A stretch of 64,000 bases of DNA from Pseudorhodobacter wandonensis (lineage in GTDB: Bacteria > Pseudomonadota > Alphaproteobacteria > Rhodobacterales > Rhodobacteraceae): the NCBI RefSeq assembly GCF_001202035.1, contig NZ_LGHT01000026.1:273231-337230 (forward strand), written 5' to 3'. Both the position numbers and the translations under genes were made by a program. Numbering within the stretch: position 1 is the stretch's first letter; each line of letters begins with the position of its first letter. This document shows, one piece after another, positions 19,507 to 28,837 of this stretch. Below the pieces are notes generated by a model. That model worked only from the letters and a program-made list of their open reading frames with translations, was not told where the DNA came from and made no database searches.

Positions 19507-21315
19507 TTAGCTGTCCATTTTCAAGGCGCTGATAAAGGCCTCTTGCGGGATTTCCACTTTACCGAACTGGCGCATCCGCTTTTTACCGGCTTTCTGCTTT
19601 TCAAGCAGCTTCTTCTTCCGGCTCGCATCGCCGCCATAGCATTTCGCCGTCACGTCTTTGCGCATTGCCGACAGTGTTTCACGGGCAATCACACGGCCAC
19701 CAATCGCCGCTTGGATCGGGATCTTGAACATATGGCGCGGAATCAGGTCTTTCAGCTTTTCCACCATCGCGCGGCCGCGCATTTCGGCGCGGTCACGGTG
19801 AACCATCATCGACAAGGCATCGACCGGTTCGTCATTCACCAGAATCGACATTTTAACCAGATGATCCTCGCGATATTCCGAGATCACATAGTCAAAGCTG
19901 GCATAGCCCTTGGAAACCGACTTCAGCCGGTCATAGAAATCAAACACCACTTCGGCCAAAGGCAAGTCATAGACCACCATCGCGCGCGGGCCGGCATAAG
20001 ACAAATCCATCTGAATCCCGCGGCGATCTTGGCAAAGTTTTAACACATCACCCAGATACTCATCCGGCACCAGAATGGTCGCCTTGATCCGTGGCTCGTC
20101 AATATGATCCACCAGCGTCAGGTCGGGCATGTCGGCAGGGTTGTGCAAATCACGCACTTCACCGTCCCGCATATGCAGGTGAAAGACCACAGATGGCGCG
20201 GTTGTAATCAGATCAAGGTCATATTCGCGTTCCAAGCGGTCGCGGATAACCTCAAGGTGCAGTAGCCCAAGGAAGCCACAACGAAAGCCAAAGCCAAGCG
20301 CGGCCGAGGTTTCCATCTCGGAACTGAAAGACGCATCATTCAGTTGCAGCTTTTCAATCGCATCGCGCAGGGCGTCAAAATCATTGGCATCGACAGGGAA
20401 CAGGCCACAGAAAACAACAGGTTGCGCAGGCTTAAAGCCCGGCAGCGGCGTCTCGCAGCCTTTCTTTTCCGACGTAATCGTATCGCCTACGCGGGTATCC
20501 CGCACCTGCTTGATCGAGCCTGTCCAAATGCCAATCTCGCCCGGCCCCAGCTCGGCAATATCAACCATCTGGGGCTTTAAAACCGCCAGCTTATCAACGC
20601 CATACACCGCATTGGTCTGCATCATCTTGATGCGGTCACCTTTGCGGATCACGCCATCAATCACGCGAATCATAACGACCACGCCAAGGTAGCTGTCATA
20701 CCAACTATCGACCAGCATCGCCTTTAGCGGTGCGTTGCGGTCGCCTTTGGGCGCCGGCAAGCGGGTCACAATCGCCTCTAGGACATCGGGAATACCGAGG
20801 CCGGATTTGGCCGAGATTTCAACCGCATCCGAGGCATCAAGCCCGATCACGTCCTCGATCTGCTGCTTGACCCGCGCAGGTTCGGCGGCAGGCAAGTCGA
20901 TCTTGTTCAGCACAGGCACGATTTCATGCCCCGCGTCCAGCGCATGATACACGTTGGCCAGCGTCTGTGCCTCAACCCCTTGGCTGGCGTCAACCACCAG
21001 CAAAGAGCCTTCAACCGCCCGCATCGACCGCGACACTTCATAGGCAAAGTCGACATGGCCGGGGGTGTCGATCAGGTTCAGGATATAGCGTTTGCCATCC
21101 TTTGCCGGATATTCAATCCGGACCGAGTTGGCCTTGATCGTGATGCCACGCTCGCGCTCAATATCCATTGAGTCGAGCATCTGTGCCTTCATATCGCGTT
21201 CGGCCACCGTCCCTGTCAGCTGGATCAGGCGATCCGCTAGGGTGGATTTGCCGTGGTCGATATGCGCCACGATGGAAAAATTGCGGATGAGATCAAGATC
21301 GGTCATGTTGGCCAT
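19507..21315 (-). CDS. lepA: Elongation factor 4 (LepA)
   Basis: Ribosome-associated translational GTPase of 602 residues, full length. G-domain motifs are [38 protein letters not shown] and [11 protein letters not shown]. The C-terminal LepA-specific domain contains [20 protein letters not shown]. The start is either ATG 21315 or ATG 21306; 21315 is kept because a GACAGG box precedes it. Confidence 0.96.
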   Translation of the reverse strand: MANMTDLDLIRNFSIVAHIDHGKSTLADRLIQLTGTVAERDMKAQMLDSMDIERERGITIKANSVRIEYPAKDGKRYILNLIDTPGHVDFAYEVSRSMRAVEGSLLVVDASQGVEAQTLANVYHALDAGHEIVPVLNKIDLPAAEPARVKQQIEDVIGLDASDAVEISAKSGLGIPDVLEAIVTRLPAPKGDRNAPLKAMLVDSWYDSYLGVVVMIRVIDGVIRKGDRIKMMQTNAVYGVDKLAVLKPQMVDIAELGPGEIGIWTGSIKQVRDTRVGDTITSEKKGCETPLPGFKPAQPVVFCGLFPVDANDFDALRDAIEKLQLNDASFSSEMETSAALGFGFRCGFLGLLHLEVIRDRLEREYDLDLITTAPSVVFHLHMRDGEVRDLHNPADMPDLTLVDHIDEPRIKATILVPDEYLGDVLKLCQDRRGIQMDLSYAGPRAMVVYDLPLAEVVFDFYDRLKSVSKGYASFDYVISEYREDHLVKMSILVNDEPVDALSMMVHRDRAEMRGRAMVEKLKDLIPRHMFKIPIQAAIGGRVIARETLSAMRKDVTAKCYGGDASRKKKLLEKQKAGKKRMRQFGKVEIPQEAFISALKMDS

Positions 21316-21440
21316 ATAGCCTGTCTCATAAAGCTGTGAAAGAGGTTAGTTGCGCCCAAACCGATAGATTTCGCGCCTGCCAGACATGGCAAACCGCACC
21401 AAGCCGGCGTTCATCGCCTATCCCCCTGCGCCGCGAAAAG

Positions 21441-21471
21441 AAAAACCCCCTTTGGACGGTGCCAAAGGGGG
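21441..21471 (-). terminator. Strong rho-independent terminator of the SPOR gene
   Basis: Inverted repeat CCCCCTTTGG (21446-21455) and CCAAAGGGGG (21462-21471). Read on the minus strand, the stem is followed directly by TTTTTCTTTTC. It lies about 60 bases beyond the stop of the SPOR-domain gene. Confidence 0.85.
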
Positions 21472-21531
21472 GTAAGGTTTATTCTGCCCGACTTCTTGCC
21501 GCGCCCCCGAATGGGGCGTGGATACCTGTAG

Positions 21532-22806
21532 TTACCGAATAAAAGCGTCACCAAACCCCGAGCGGCGGGCTGCAGACAGTGCCGCATTGGCCGCACTAGC
21601 ATCCCCAAAAGGTCCGGCCATAACGATTTGCAATTGGCGCCCATTGCTGGTGATGCGCGATTTTGCGACCGGCAGGCCAAGCCCTTGCAACCGCAAAGCC
21701 GTCCGCGCGGCATTGGCCGCTTCGCCAAAGGTACCGACCTGCACAAAATAGCGGCCTGTTACGCCCTTGGCTTTGCCACCCGTGCTTTGGCGGGGCATAT
21801 TGCTGGACGACGTCGCATAAACCTTGCGCTTGGTTGTCGTGGTCACCGCCTTCGCAGGCACATCCCGCGTCCAAATCTGGTCTTGCTGCGCTTGGCCTTG
21901 CGCCGTTCCTACCCCGCGATTGGGGTTCAACCGGTCGTCTTTCCAGGCCTTGCGATAGCCTTCGGGCACCACAATATCCGTGCCAGCCGCCAAAACCGGC
22001 ACAGAGCCGGCAGCACCTAGCGCCGTACACCGCACCGTCGTGCCGCCCCCCCGCACGGCAAAGCGCCGTGCAACAGGCGCCGAAGCGGGGCATTGATAGC
22101 CATTGCCCGAATAATTCACCTCGGGCAGATAGGCCCTTTTCGGCGTGTAACCTGTGCCAGACGTCAATGCCGCCTGCTGGGTGCCCGCTTGGATACGCGG
22201 CTGCATTTGCGGTTGCGGGGCATTGCCCGCCGTCTGAACGCGGTTTGCGGCAGCGCGCACGTCAAACCCGGGATCCGAAGAACACAGCACCGAGCGCCGA
22301 CCGTCGGTCAAAGTAACCTTCGCACCATAGGGTGAAGAGGCCGGACAAGCGTTATGCCGTTGTACCGTGGCCGCTGCGCTGCGCTGCGGCTTTGGCGCGG
22401 CGGCAACAGCTCTTGGCGCATAATACTTGCTTGCAACGGTTTCCATCGGCTTGCCAACAGAACCGCTCGTGCGTTTTGGGGCCGTGGCTTGCGGGGCCGC
22501 CGCCACAACTGGTGCAGCTACAGCAGGCGCAGCAGGCATCGGCGCCTGAACAGCGGCCACCTCTCTGGCGGCGGCGGCGGGCGTCTGGCCGCACAACGCC
22601 TTGCGATCACGCGAAATTCTTGGAACCCAGGTCACCCGTCCGCCAATACCCGCGCGCAAAAATACGCAGCCGCGGCTATCAACATATTGCGAGCCCTTAA
22701 AGCTGGCTGGTGGGTTTTCGGCTGGCCCGGATAGTGATTGGGCCTGCGCAGATGATACGGCGAAAACCGCCGCCAAACCGGCGACCGCTATAAATTTGAA
22801 CAGCAT
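21532..22806 (-). CDS. Secreted SPOR-domain protein
   Basis: A 424-residue envelope protein. The start at 22806 gives a signal peptide, MLFKFIAVAGLAAVFAVSS then AQAQ; a GGGGGTA box precedes it. The long middle part is rich in Ala, Pro and Gln and contains several cysteine pairs. The final ~75 residues form a SPOR domain (RYFVQVGTFGEAANAARTAL ... LQIVMAGPFGDASAANAAL), which binds denuded septal peptidoglycan glycans. A role in cell division or envelope maintenance is likely; the partner enzymes are not nearby. Confidence 0.85.
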   Translation of the reverse strand: MLFKFIAVAGLAAVFAVSSAQAQSLSGPAENPPASFKGSQYVDSRGCVFLRAGIGGRVTWVPRISRDRKALCGQTPAAAAREVAAVQAPMPAAPAVAAPVVAAAPQATAPKRTSGSVGKPMETVASKYYAPRAVAAAPKPQRSAAATVQRHNACPASSPYGAKVTLTDGRRSVLCSSDPGFDVRAAANRVQTAGNAPQPQMQPRIQAGTQQAALTSGTGYTPKRAYLPEVNYSGNGYQCPASAPVARRFAVRGGGTTVRCTALGAAGSVPVLAAGTDIVVPEGYRKAWKDDRLNPNRGVGTAQGQAQQDQIWTRDVPAKAVTTTTKRKVYATSSSNMPRQSTGGKAKGVTGRYFVQVGTFGEAANAARTALRLQGLGLPVAKSRITSNGRQLQIVMAGPFGDASAANAALSAARRSGFGDAFIR

Positions 22807-22873
22807 GACTACCCCCATGTAGCACTAGGGGATAATGAGTCATCATGCTGTCCGAGTAAAGCCTAAAAACCCG

Positions 22874-23506
22874 CTATTTGGTGCCAAACATGCGATCGCC
22901 CGCATCCCCTAGCCCGGGAACGATATAGCCGTGATCGTTCAGATGGCTGTCCAGTGCGGCTGTCACAACGGGCACATCGGGATGTGCCTCTTTCATGCGC
23001 GCCACGCCCTCGGGTGCCGCCAAAAGGCATAGAAACCGAATATTTACAGCGCCTTGCGCCTTTAGCAAATCAATCGCCGCTACCGAGGAATTACCTGTGG
23101 CCAGCATCGGATCGACCACAATCGTCATCCGGCTTTCCAATGCATCCGGCACTTTGCAGTAGTACTGCACCGGTTTCAGCGTTTCAGGGTCGCGGTAAAG
23201 CCCGACAAAGCCCACCCGCGCCGCGGGCACCAATTCCAGAATACCGTCCAGCAATCCGTTGCCAGCCCGCAAAATCGAAATCAGCGCCAGTTTCTTGCCT
23301 TCCAAAATCGGCGCATCCATCGGCTCGATCGGGGTCTCAATCCGCTTGGTCGTCATGTCCAGATTGCGCGTGATCTCATAGGCCAGCAGCAGGCTGATCT
23401 CGCGCAGCAGCCGCCGGAAACTGGCGGTCGAGGTTTCCTTGTCGCGCATCAGGCTCAGTTTATGCTGCACCAACGGGTGGCTGACGATTGTCAAATGATC
23501 ATGCAT
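22874..23506 (-). CDS. upp: Uracil phosphoribosyltransferase
   Basis: Uracil + PRPP to UMP, pyrimidine salvage, 210 residues from [17 protein letters not shown]. Family motifs are [16 protein letters not shown] (phosphate loop region) and the PRPP-binding [11 protein letters not shown], with a C-terminal [20 protein letters not shown]. It is the last gene of the cdd-deoA-deoB-add-upp operon and overlaps add by 8 bases. Confidence 0.96.
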   Translation of the reverse strand: MHDHLTIVSHPLVQHKLSLMRDKETSTASFRRLLREISLLLAYEITRNLDMTTKRIETPIEPMDAPILEGKKLALISILRAGNGLLDGILELVPAARVGFVGLYRDPETLKPVQYYCKVPDALESRMTIVVDPMLATGNSSVAAIDLLKAQGAVNIRFLCLLAAPEGVARMKEAHPDVPVVTAALDSHLNDHGYIVPGLGDAGDRMFGTK

Positions 23507-24500
23507 TGGCTTGCTCCAGTTTCTTGTGCAGACGGGTTTTTGTATCGGCGTCACAAAAGGCCGCGTCAAGCGATGCTTTGGCCAATTGGTCAAAAAACGC
23601 ATCATCCCAGTCAAACGCCTCATGCAGGTTTTGGTATTCCTTTTGCATGGTGCTGTGGAAAAATGGCGGGTCATCGGTGGAAACCGTCACCTTCACGCCA
23701 CGTTTATACAGCTCGTTTATCGGGTGCTTTCGAATGCTCGGGTAAAGCCCCAGCGCCACGTTCGACCCGGGGCAAACCTCTAGCACCACACCTTTTTCGG
23801 CCAATTCATCCACCAGCGCCAGATCTTCAATCGCGCGTACGCCGTGGCCAATGCGTTCCACATTCAGGTCAGCTACAGCCGAGCGCACGCTTTCCGGCCC
23901 ACCCCACTCGCCCGCATGGGCGGTGATGCGCAGACCCGCCTCACGCGCGCAATCGAACGACCATTTAAAATCAGACAGATGGCCGGATTTTTCATCCCCC
24001 CCGATGCCAAAGCCAACAATCCAATCGCCCGCTGTTTCGGCAGCGCAAACTGCGGTTTCACGCGCCTTTTCCGGCCCGAAATGCCGGATCGGCGTAATGA
24101 TACCGCGCAGGGTGATGCCCATGGTTTTCTCGGCAATATCCGCAGCTTCACGGATGGCATGCAAATACTCACGCCATGCGCCGACATCACGCCCGCCGCA
24201 AAAATCGGGCGACAAGAAAGCCTCGGTATAAATCACCCCCGATTTGGCGCTTTCCTCTAGCACCGCCAAGGTCAGCCGATGAAAATCCTGCGGGCTTTGC
24301 AAAGGCTGGGTTGCCGCCTCATAGACGCGCAGAAAATCCCAGAAATCTGTATATTTGTAATTGCCGTGCTCATCAAAGATACCGCCGACATCTATATGTT
24401 TTTCCTTTGCCAATCCCCGAATAAACGCAGGTGGCGCGCCGCCCTCAAGATGCAAATGAAGTTCGATTTTGGCAGGGTTGGTGGCTGATACATAATTCAT
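23499..24500 (-). CDS. add: Adenosine deaminase
   Basis: Adenosine to inosine + ammonia, 333 residues, metal-dependent TIM barrel. Zinc and catalytic residues appear in [18 protein letters not shown] and the STDDPPFF motif. It overlaps deoB by 4 bases (ATGA type) and upp by 8, so translation is coupled across the operon. Confidence 0.95.
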   Translation of the reverse strand: MNYVSATNPAKIELHLHLEGGAPPAFIRGLAKEKHIDVGGIFDEHGNYKYTDFWDFLRVYEAATQPLQSPQDFHRLTLAVLEESAKSGVIYTEAFLSPDFCGGRDVGAWREYLHAIREAADIAEKTMGITLRGIITPIRHFGPEKARETAVCAAETAGDWIVGFGIGGDEKSGHLSDFKWSFDCAREAGLRITAHAGEWGGPESVRSAVADLNVERIGHGVRAIEDLALVDELAEKGVVLEVCPGSNVALGLYPSIRKHPINELYKRGVKVTVSTDDPPFFHSTMQKEYQNLHEAFDWDDAFFDQLAKASLDAAFCDADTKTRLHKKLEQANA

Positions 24501-25720
24501 AGAAAACTCTTCCCCGGCCCTTTATTTTCAATTCCCAAATGCGCCGCGACCGATGCCGCAACATCGACAAAGGCGCAAATTCCAATCTCGCCCCGCGGCA
24601 CGCCTGCGCATAACACCGGCACCCGCTCGCGGGTATGTTCGGTGCCGCGCCACGTAGGGTCATTGCCATGATCGGCGGTGAAAATCGCCAGATCACCGGG
24701 GCGCATACGGGCCATAAACGCCCCCACCCGCGCGTCAAACCATTCCAGCGCGCGGGCATAGCCTGCCACATCGCGCGGGTGGCCATAAAGGCTGTCAAAT
24801 TCGACAAAGTTCGCAAAGGTCAAAGAACCGGGCTCGGCCACCTCTTGCAACGCCAAAAGTTGTTCGAAAAGGTCAGCATCGGATTTACCCTTGTGCAACT
24901 TGCCAACCCCGCTTTGCGAGAAAATATCGCCGATCTTACCCACCGCATGGGTGGCGCGGCCCGCATCCTGCACCCAGTTCAGCAAGGTCGGGCTGGGCGG
25001 ATCTATCGCAAAGTCATGGCGGTTTGGCGTGCGCTTGAAATTGTCAGGCGTGCCGGTAAAGGGCCGTGCAATGACGCGGCCAATTTTGCGGGCATGCAAA
25101 AACGGCGCAAGGTCAGCACAGAGTTTCAGCAAACGCTCCAATCCAAACGCCTCTTCATGCGCGGCAATCTGGAACACGCTATCGGCAGATGTATAGCATA
25201 TCGGCCAACCCGTGCGCAGATGTTCCTCGCAATGCGCGTTGATGATCGGCACACCAGACGAATGGCAGTTGCCCAAAATACCCTCGGTCCCTGCAAGGCG
25301 GCAAACCTCGGCCACGACATCGTCGGGAAAGGCAGGAACCGTATCGGGGAAATAGGCCCAATCCCACGGCACCGGCACGCCTGCCAGTTCCCAATGCCCT
25401 GAAGGCGTATCCTTGCCGCGCGACACCTCGGTCGCGGCCCCCCAAAGGCCAGACGCGGTGCTGCGGGCCAGCGATTGCGCCGTGCCCAGCGCCTCGGATG
25501 ATCCGGGGACAGAAAGTTCCATCGCATTGGCCACCCCCAACCGCCCCAATACTGGCAGCAAGAGCGGCCCTTCACGGCCCACATCGGCACGGCCGGCGGC
25601 ACATTCCGCGGCAATATGGCCCAAAGTATTCGCACCCTCATCGCCAAAATCGGCGGCATCCGGGGCGCCACCACACCCCACCGAATCCATCACAATCAAA
25701 AAGGCGCGGTTCTGTGTCAT
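24497..25720 (-). CDS. deoB: Phosphopentomutase
   Basis: Interconverts ribose/deoxyribose 1- and 5-phosphates, 407 residues, alkaline-phosphatase superfamily. Metal-site motifs are VMDSVGCGGAPDA at the N-terminus and FTADHGNDPTWRGTEHTRE near the C-terminus; TPSGHWELAGVP marks the substrate region. It sits between deoA and add with 4-base overlaps on both sides. Confidence 0.96.
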   Translation of the reverse strand: MTQNRAFLIVMDSVGCGGAPDAADFGDEGANTLGHIAAECAAGRADVGREGPLLLPVLGRLGVANAMELSVPGSSEALGTAQSLARSTASGLWGAATEVSRGKDTPSGHWELAGVPVPWDWAYFPDTVPAFPDDVVAEVCRLAGTEGILGNCHSSGVPIINAHCEEHLRTGWPICYTSADSVFQIAAHEEAFGLERLLKLCADLAPFLHARKIGRVIARPFTGTPDNFKRTPNRHDFAIDPPSPTLLNWVQDAGRATHAVGKIGDIFSQSGVGKLHKGKSDADLFEQLLALQEVAEPGSLTFANFVEFDSLYGHPRDVAGYARALEWFDARVGAFMARMRPGDLAIFTADHGNDPTWRGTEHTRERVPVLCAGVPRGEIGICAFVDVAASVAAHLGIENKGPGKSFL

Positions 25721-27048
25721 GTGATCTTTCCAAGAATAAGGGGCGGCTCCTCTGCCGCGCTTTCTCCAATCGTATAGGCTGCGGCAAGTTGTTTCAACGC
25801 GGCGTCGGCCTGCGCCTGCGTGGCGGCATGAACCCGCGCAAGCGGTTGCCCCGGCTCTACCGCCTGCCCCAGCCCGACAAGGTCGGACAAACCGACCGAG
25901 GGGTTGATACGATCAGTTTCACGCAACCGACCGCCCCCCAGATGCACCACAATATTGCCCAGTGCCTCGGTATCGATAGCCGTAATAAACCCATTCAGCG
26001 GGCTGGGAAAATCAATCATCACCGGCGCGGCAGGCAAGCGGTCAGGCCAGCGGTCAACAAAGTCGGCAGGCCCCCCTTGGGCGGCGATCATCCGGCCAAA
26101 ATATTCTGCCGCAGCGCCACTTTCCAGTGCCTGTTCAATCCGCGCCGCGCCATCCGCTGCATCCGAGGCCAGCCCGCCAAGCGCCAGCGCCTCGCCCCCC
26201 AGCGCCGCCGTCAGATCCCAGAGCGATGGATCAACCGACATCCCCGTCAGGGTTTCCATCACCGCAATCACCTCTAGCGCATTGCCCGCCGCATTGGCCA
26301 AAGGCTGCGACATGTCGGTGATCAGTGCGGTTGTCATGCACCCCGCACCTTGCGCAGTTGCAACCAAAGCCTGCGCCAAAACCCGCGCCTCTGCCTCGGT
26401 TTTCATAAAGGCGCCAGAGCCGCATTTGACATCCAGAACCAACCCCTCCAGCCCCGCCGCCAGCTTTTTCGACAGGATAGATGCGGTGATAAGGTCAATG
26501 CTATCGACAGTGCTGGTCACATCACGAATGGCATAGAGACGGCGATCGGCCGGGGCTATTTGCTTTGATGCGGCAATAATCGCGCAGCGTGTCCGGGCAA
26601 GCTGATCGCGCAACTGGCCCGGCGTGACATCCGTGCGCAAGCCTGGAATGGATTCCAGCTTATCCAACGTGCCGCCGGTAAAGCCCAAGCCCCGCCCCGA
26701 TATCATCGGCACATAGGCCCCACACGCCGCCAAGGCCGGCGCAAGCAGCAGCGACACGCAGTCGCCAATACCGCCGGTCGAGTGTTTGTCCAGCACCGGC
26801 CCCGGCAAATCCCATTCCAGCTGCATCCCGCTGTTTTGCATGGCGCGGGTCAGCGCCAGCCGCCCCGTATCGGCCAAACCGTTCAGGCAAATCGCCATGG
26901 CAAAGGCGCCGGCCTGTGCATCCGACACCTCACCCGAGGCAAGCCCGCGCGCAAACCAGTCCAGCGCGCCCGGTTTGGGGGGCACGCCCGCGCGAAGATC
27001 GGCGATTATCGCGCGGGCCTCAAACGCGGGGGCAGACTCAGCCGGCAT
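25717..27048 (-). CDS. deoA: Thymidine phosphorylase
   Basis: Pyrimidine-nucleoside phosphorolysis to base + deoxyribose 1-phosphate, about 443 residues. The motifs DKHSTGGIGDCVSLLLAP, KLESIPG and VDSIDLITASILSKKLAAG are characteristic. The start is taken at ATG 27048 (MPAESAPAFEAR), overlapping the cdd stop; ATG 27054 is equally possible. A longer frame to 27108 would sit mostly inside cdd and is unlikely. Confidence 0.94.
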   Translation of the reverse strand: MPAESAPAFEARAIIADLRAGVPPKPGALDWFARGLASGEVSDAQAGAFAMAICLNGLADTGRLALTRAMQNSGMQLEWDLPGPVLDKHSTGGIGDCVSLLLAPALAACGAYVPMISGRGLGFTGGTLDKLESIPGLRTDVTPGQLRDQLARTRCAIIAASKQIAPADRRLYAIRDVTSTVDSIDLITASILSKKLAAGLEGLVLDVKCGSGAFMKTEAEARVLAQALVATAQGAGCMTTALITDMSQPLANAAGNALEVIAVMETLTGMSVDPSLWDLTAALGGEALALGGLASDAADGAARIEQALESGAAAEYFGRMIAAQGGPADFVDRWPDRLPAAPVMIDFPSPLNGFITAIDTEALGNIVVHLGGGRLRETDRINPSVGLSDLVGLGQAVEPGQPLARVHAATQAQADAALKQLAAAYTIGESAAEEPPLILGKIT

Positions 27049-27439
27049 CGACATTGGCCATATGGCCTGCATTAAACGACCCCGGCAGCAAATCCGCCAC
27101 GGTGACAACGCTGGTCACGCCTTGCAGATTAACCATGGTGATAGCAACCTCTGGCCCGGCAAATTCAGCGATTTTCTGGCGGCACCCGCCACAAGGGGTA
27201 ACAGGGGTCGGGCTGTCGGAAATGACCAAAAGCTCGGCTATTTGATAATCGCCGGCCGCACACATCGCGGCAATCGCACCGGCCTCGGCACAGGTGCCTT
27301 CGGGATAGGCAACGTTTTCAACGTTCACGCCAAGATAAACATTGCCCGCCGTGCTGCGCAGGGCCGCGCCGACCTTGAATTTGGAATAAGGCGCATAGGC
27401 ATTTTCGCGCACATTGGTAGCAGCTTTGAGCAAGGACAT
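27038..27439 (-). CDS. cdd: Cytidine deaminase
   Basis: Cytidine/deoxycytidine to uridine/deoxyuridine, 133 residues, the usual homotetrameric length. The zinc site is visible as CAEAGAIAAM (Cys plus catalytic Glu) and PCGGCRQ; the substrate region KFKVGAALRS precedes it. It is the first gene of the nucleoside salvage operon. Confidence 0.95.
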   Translation of the reverse strand: MSLLKAATNVRENAYAPYSKFKVGAALRSTAGNVYLGVNVENVAYPEGTCAEAGAIAAMCAAGDYQIAELLVISDSPTPVTPCGGCRQKIAEFAGPEVAITMVNLQGVTSVVTVADLLPGSFNAGHMANVDAG

Positions 27440-27517
27440 GTTCGGGCTCCGTCATTGGGGTTGGTCAACTGTGGAACTGCCGTGCGCAACTTGCAAGCAG
27501 TGACGTGGTGGCAAGCG

Positions 27518-27587
27518 CTGGGGAGGGGGCTGCCTGCCCCCTCCCCAGACCCCTTCCCCGGGGATATTTTTTGGATAGATGATAGGG
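27518..27587 (+). repeat. GGATATTT intergenic element, copy B
   Basis: Perfect 13-bp hairpin CTGGGGAGGGGGC (27518-27530) and GCCCCCTCCCCAG (27536-27548), then ACCCCTTCCCCGGGGATATTTT and GGATAGATGATAGGG up to the stop of the cupin gene. The tail after GGATATTT closely matches copy D (GGATAGATGATGG). Confidence 0.7.
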
Positions 27588-28664
27588 TTAAAGAAGGGTT
27601 GTGGTGAATGTCCCCGGCAGCGTGACTTCGAGCAGCTCCAGATCGGCCGTTGTGTCGGTATAATGTGTTTGAAATCCGGGCGGGATGACAAAGGCATCGC
27701 CTGCGCAGAGGCGGTAGGGGTCTTTGCCTTCCCCTCGCAGCGTCATTTCGCCTGACATCACATAGGTAAAAAGGATATCGGTATCGTGTTTGGTGGCGGG
27801 CGCTGGGCCAGTTGGGCGCGCAACCATAACGCTGGCCATGCCTTTTGTGCCGGCGTTAATGGTGGTATCGCGCGCCTCAAATCCCGGAATGCGGAACGGT
27901 TTGAAGGGGGATTGCGCGCCGATATTATGGACAAAGCGCTGGCCTTGCCATTCGCGGTTTGGGCGCAGATGCGGGGTTGGCAGCTGCATGTCATGGTCAA
28001 TTTCGGTCACATGCTCTGCCGGAACGCCGATTTCGATCACCTCTATCCCGTCCGATGCTTCTAGCACACGATGCCGGATTTCTGGCGGTTGGATAAAACA
28101 ATCACCGGCTGTCAGCCGGATTTTGGGGCCTTGGTCTTCGTACACCACATCAACCCAACCCTTGACGCAAAAGATCAGCTGAAAACCGACTTTGTGGAAA
28201 TGCACCATATCGGGCACCGGGCCGCCATCGGGGATGCGGATATGGCTGGCGATGATCGCGCCGCCAAGACGGCTGGGCACCAGATCGCGGTATTGCATAC
28301 CTGCTCGGCCGATCACCCAAGGGGCCTGATCGGCCAAACGGCGCACCACAAAGGCGTGCTGGGTGGCGGGCAAGACCAAAGGCGGGTCAAGCTCTTCAAT
28401 CTCAACCCTGGTGCCATTCGGCGCGGTCATGTGGCGCGCCGGAAAAGCACCGGGATCATCGGTCAGCAGACGGATCGTACCCGGCGCCTCAGCCGCGCCT
28501 TTCTCAATGCGGATTCGTAAGCCGTGGCCGGAAAACACTGCCACTTCGGGGTTGTCAGCGGGGTAAATCATATCCAACCGCATCCCCAGCACTTTGGTGA
28601 AAAACGGCAGGTCGTCGCGCAATTCTTGGGTCGGCAGGCGTATTTCGGCGCGGATCTCGGCCAT
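27588..28664 (-). CDS. VOC-like plus cupin fusion protein
   Basis: A 358-residue cytoplasmic protein from MAEIRAEIRLPTQELRDD. Residues about 1-95 look like a glyoxalase/VOC-type module (LPFFTKVLGMRLDMIYPADNPEVAVFSGHGLRIRIE). The rest has two cupin repeats, the first around VHFHKVGFQLIFCVKGWVDVVYEDQG and the second at the C-terminus (ILFTYVMSGEMTLRGEG ... CAGDAFVIPPGFQTHY). Both folds are metal-binding in many relatives. The substrate is unknown. It diverges from maeB. Confidence 0.65.
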   Translation of the reverse strand: MAEIRAEIRLPTQELRDDLPFFTKVLGMRLDMIYPADNPEVAVFSGHGLRIRIEKGAAEAPGTIRLLTDDPGAFPARHMTAPNGTRVEIEELDPPLVLPATQHAFVVRRLADQAPWVIGRAGMQYRDLVPSRLGGAIIASHIRIPDGGPVPDMVHFHKVGFQLIFCVKGWVDVVYEDQGPKIRLTAGDCFIQPPEIRHRVLEASDGIEVIEIGVPAEHVTEIDHDMQLPTPHLRPNREWQGQRFVHNIGAQSPFKPFRIPGFEARDTTINAGTKGMASVMVARPTGPAPATKHDTDILFTYVMSGEMTLRGEGKDPYRLCAGDAFVIPPGFQTHYTDTTADLELLEVTLPGTFTTTLL

Positions 28665-28837
28665 ATCATCCTCGGGCTTTGCGATTTTCCCGCGCAGCAT
28701 GCAAACCCTGCAGCGCAATTTCAATCGCTAAACCGCGACCCTATTATCAAGTTAATCCTGATTGTCCCTTTTCGCGCCGCAGGCTTGCAGCAGGCGCAGA
28801 ATGGTTTAGGGTTAAACCACCTATCGGGAGGCATAGA

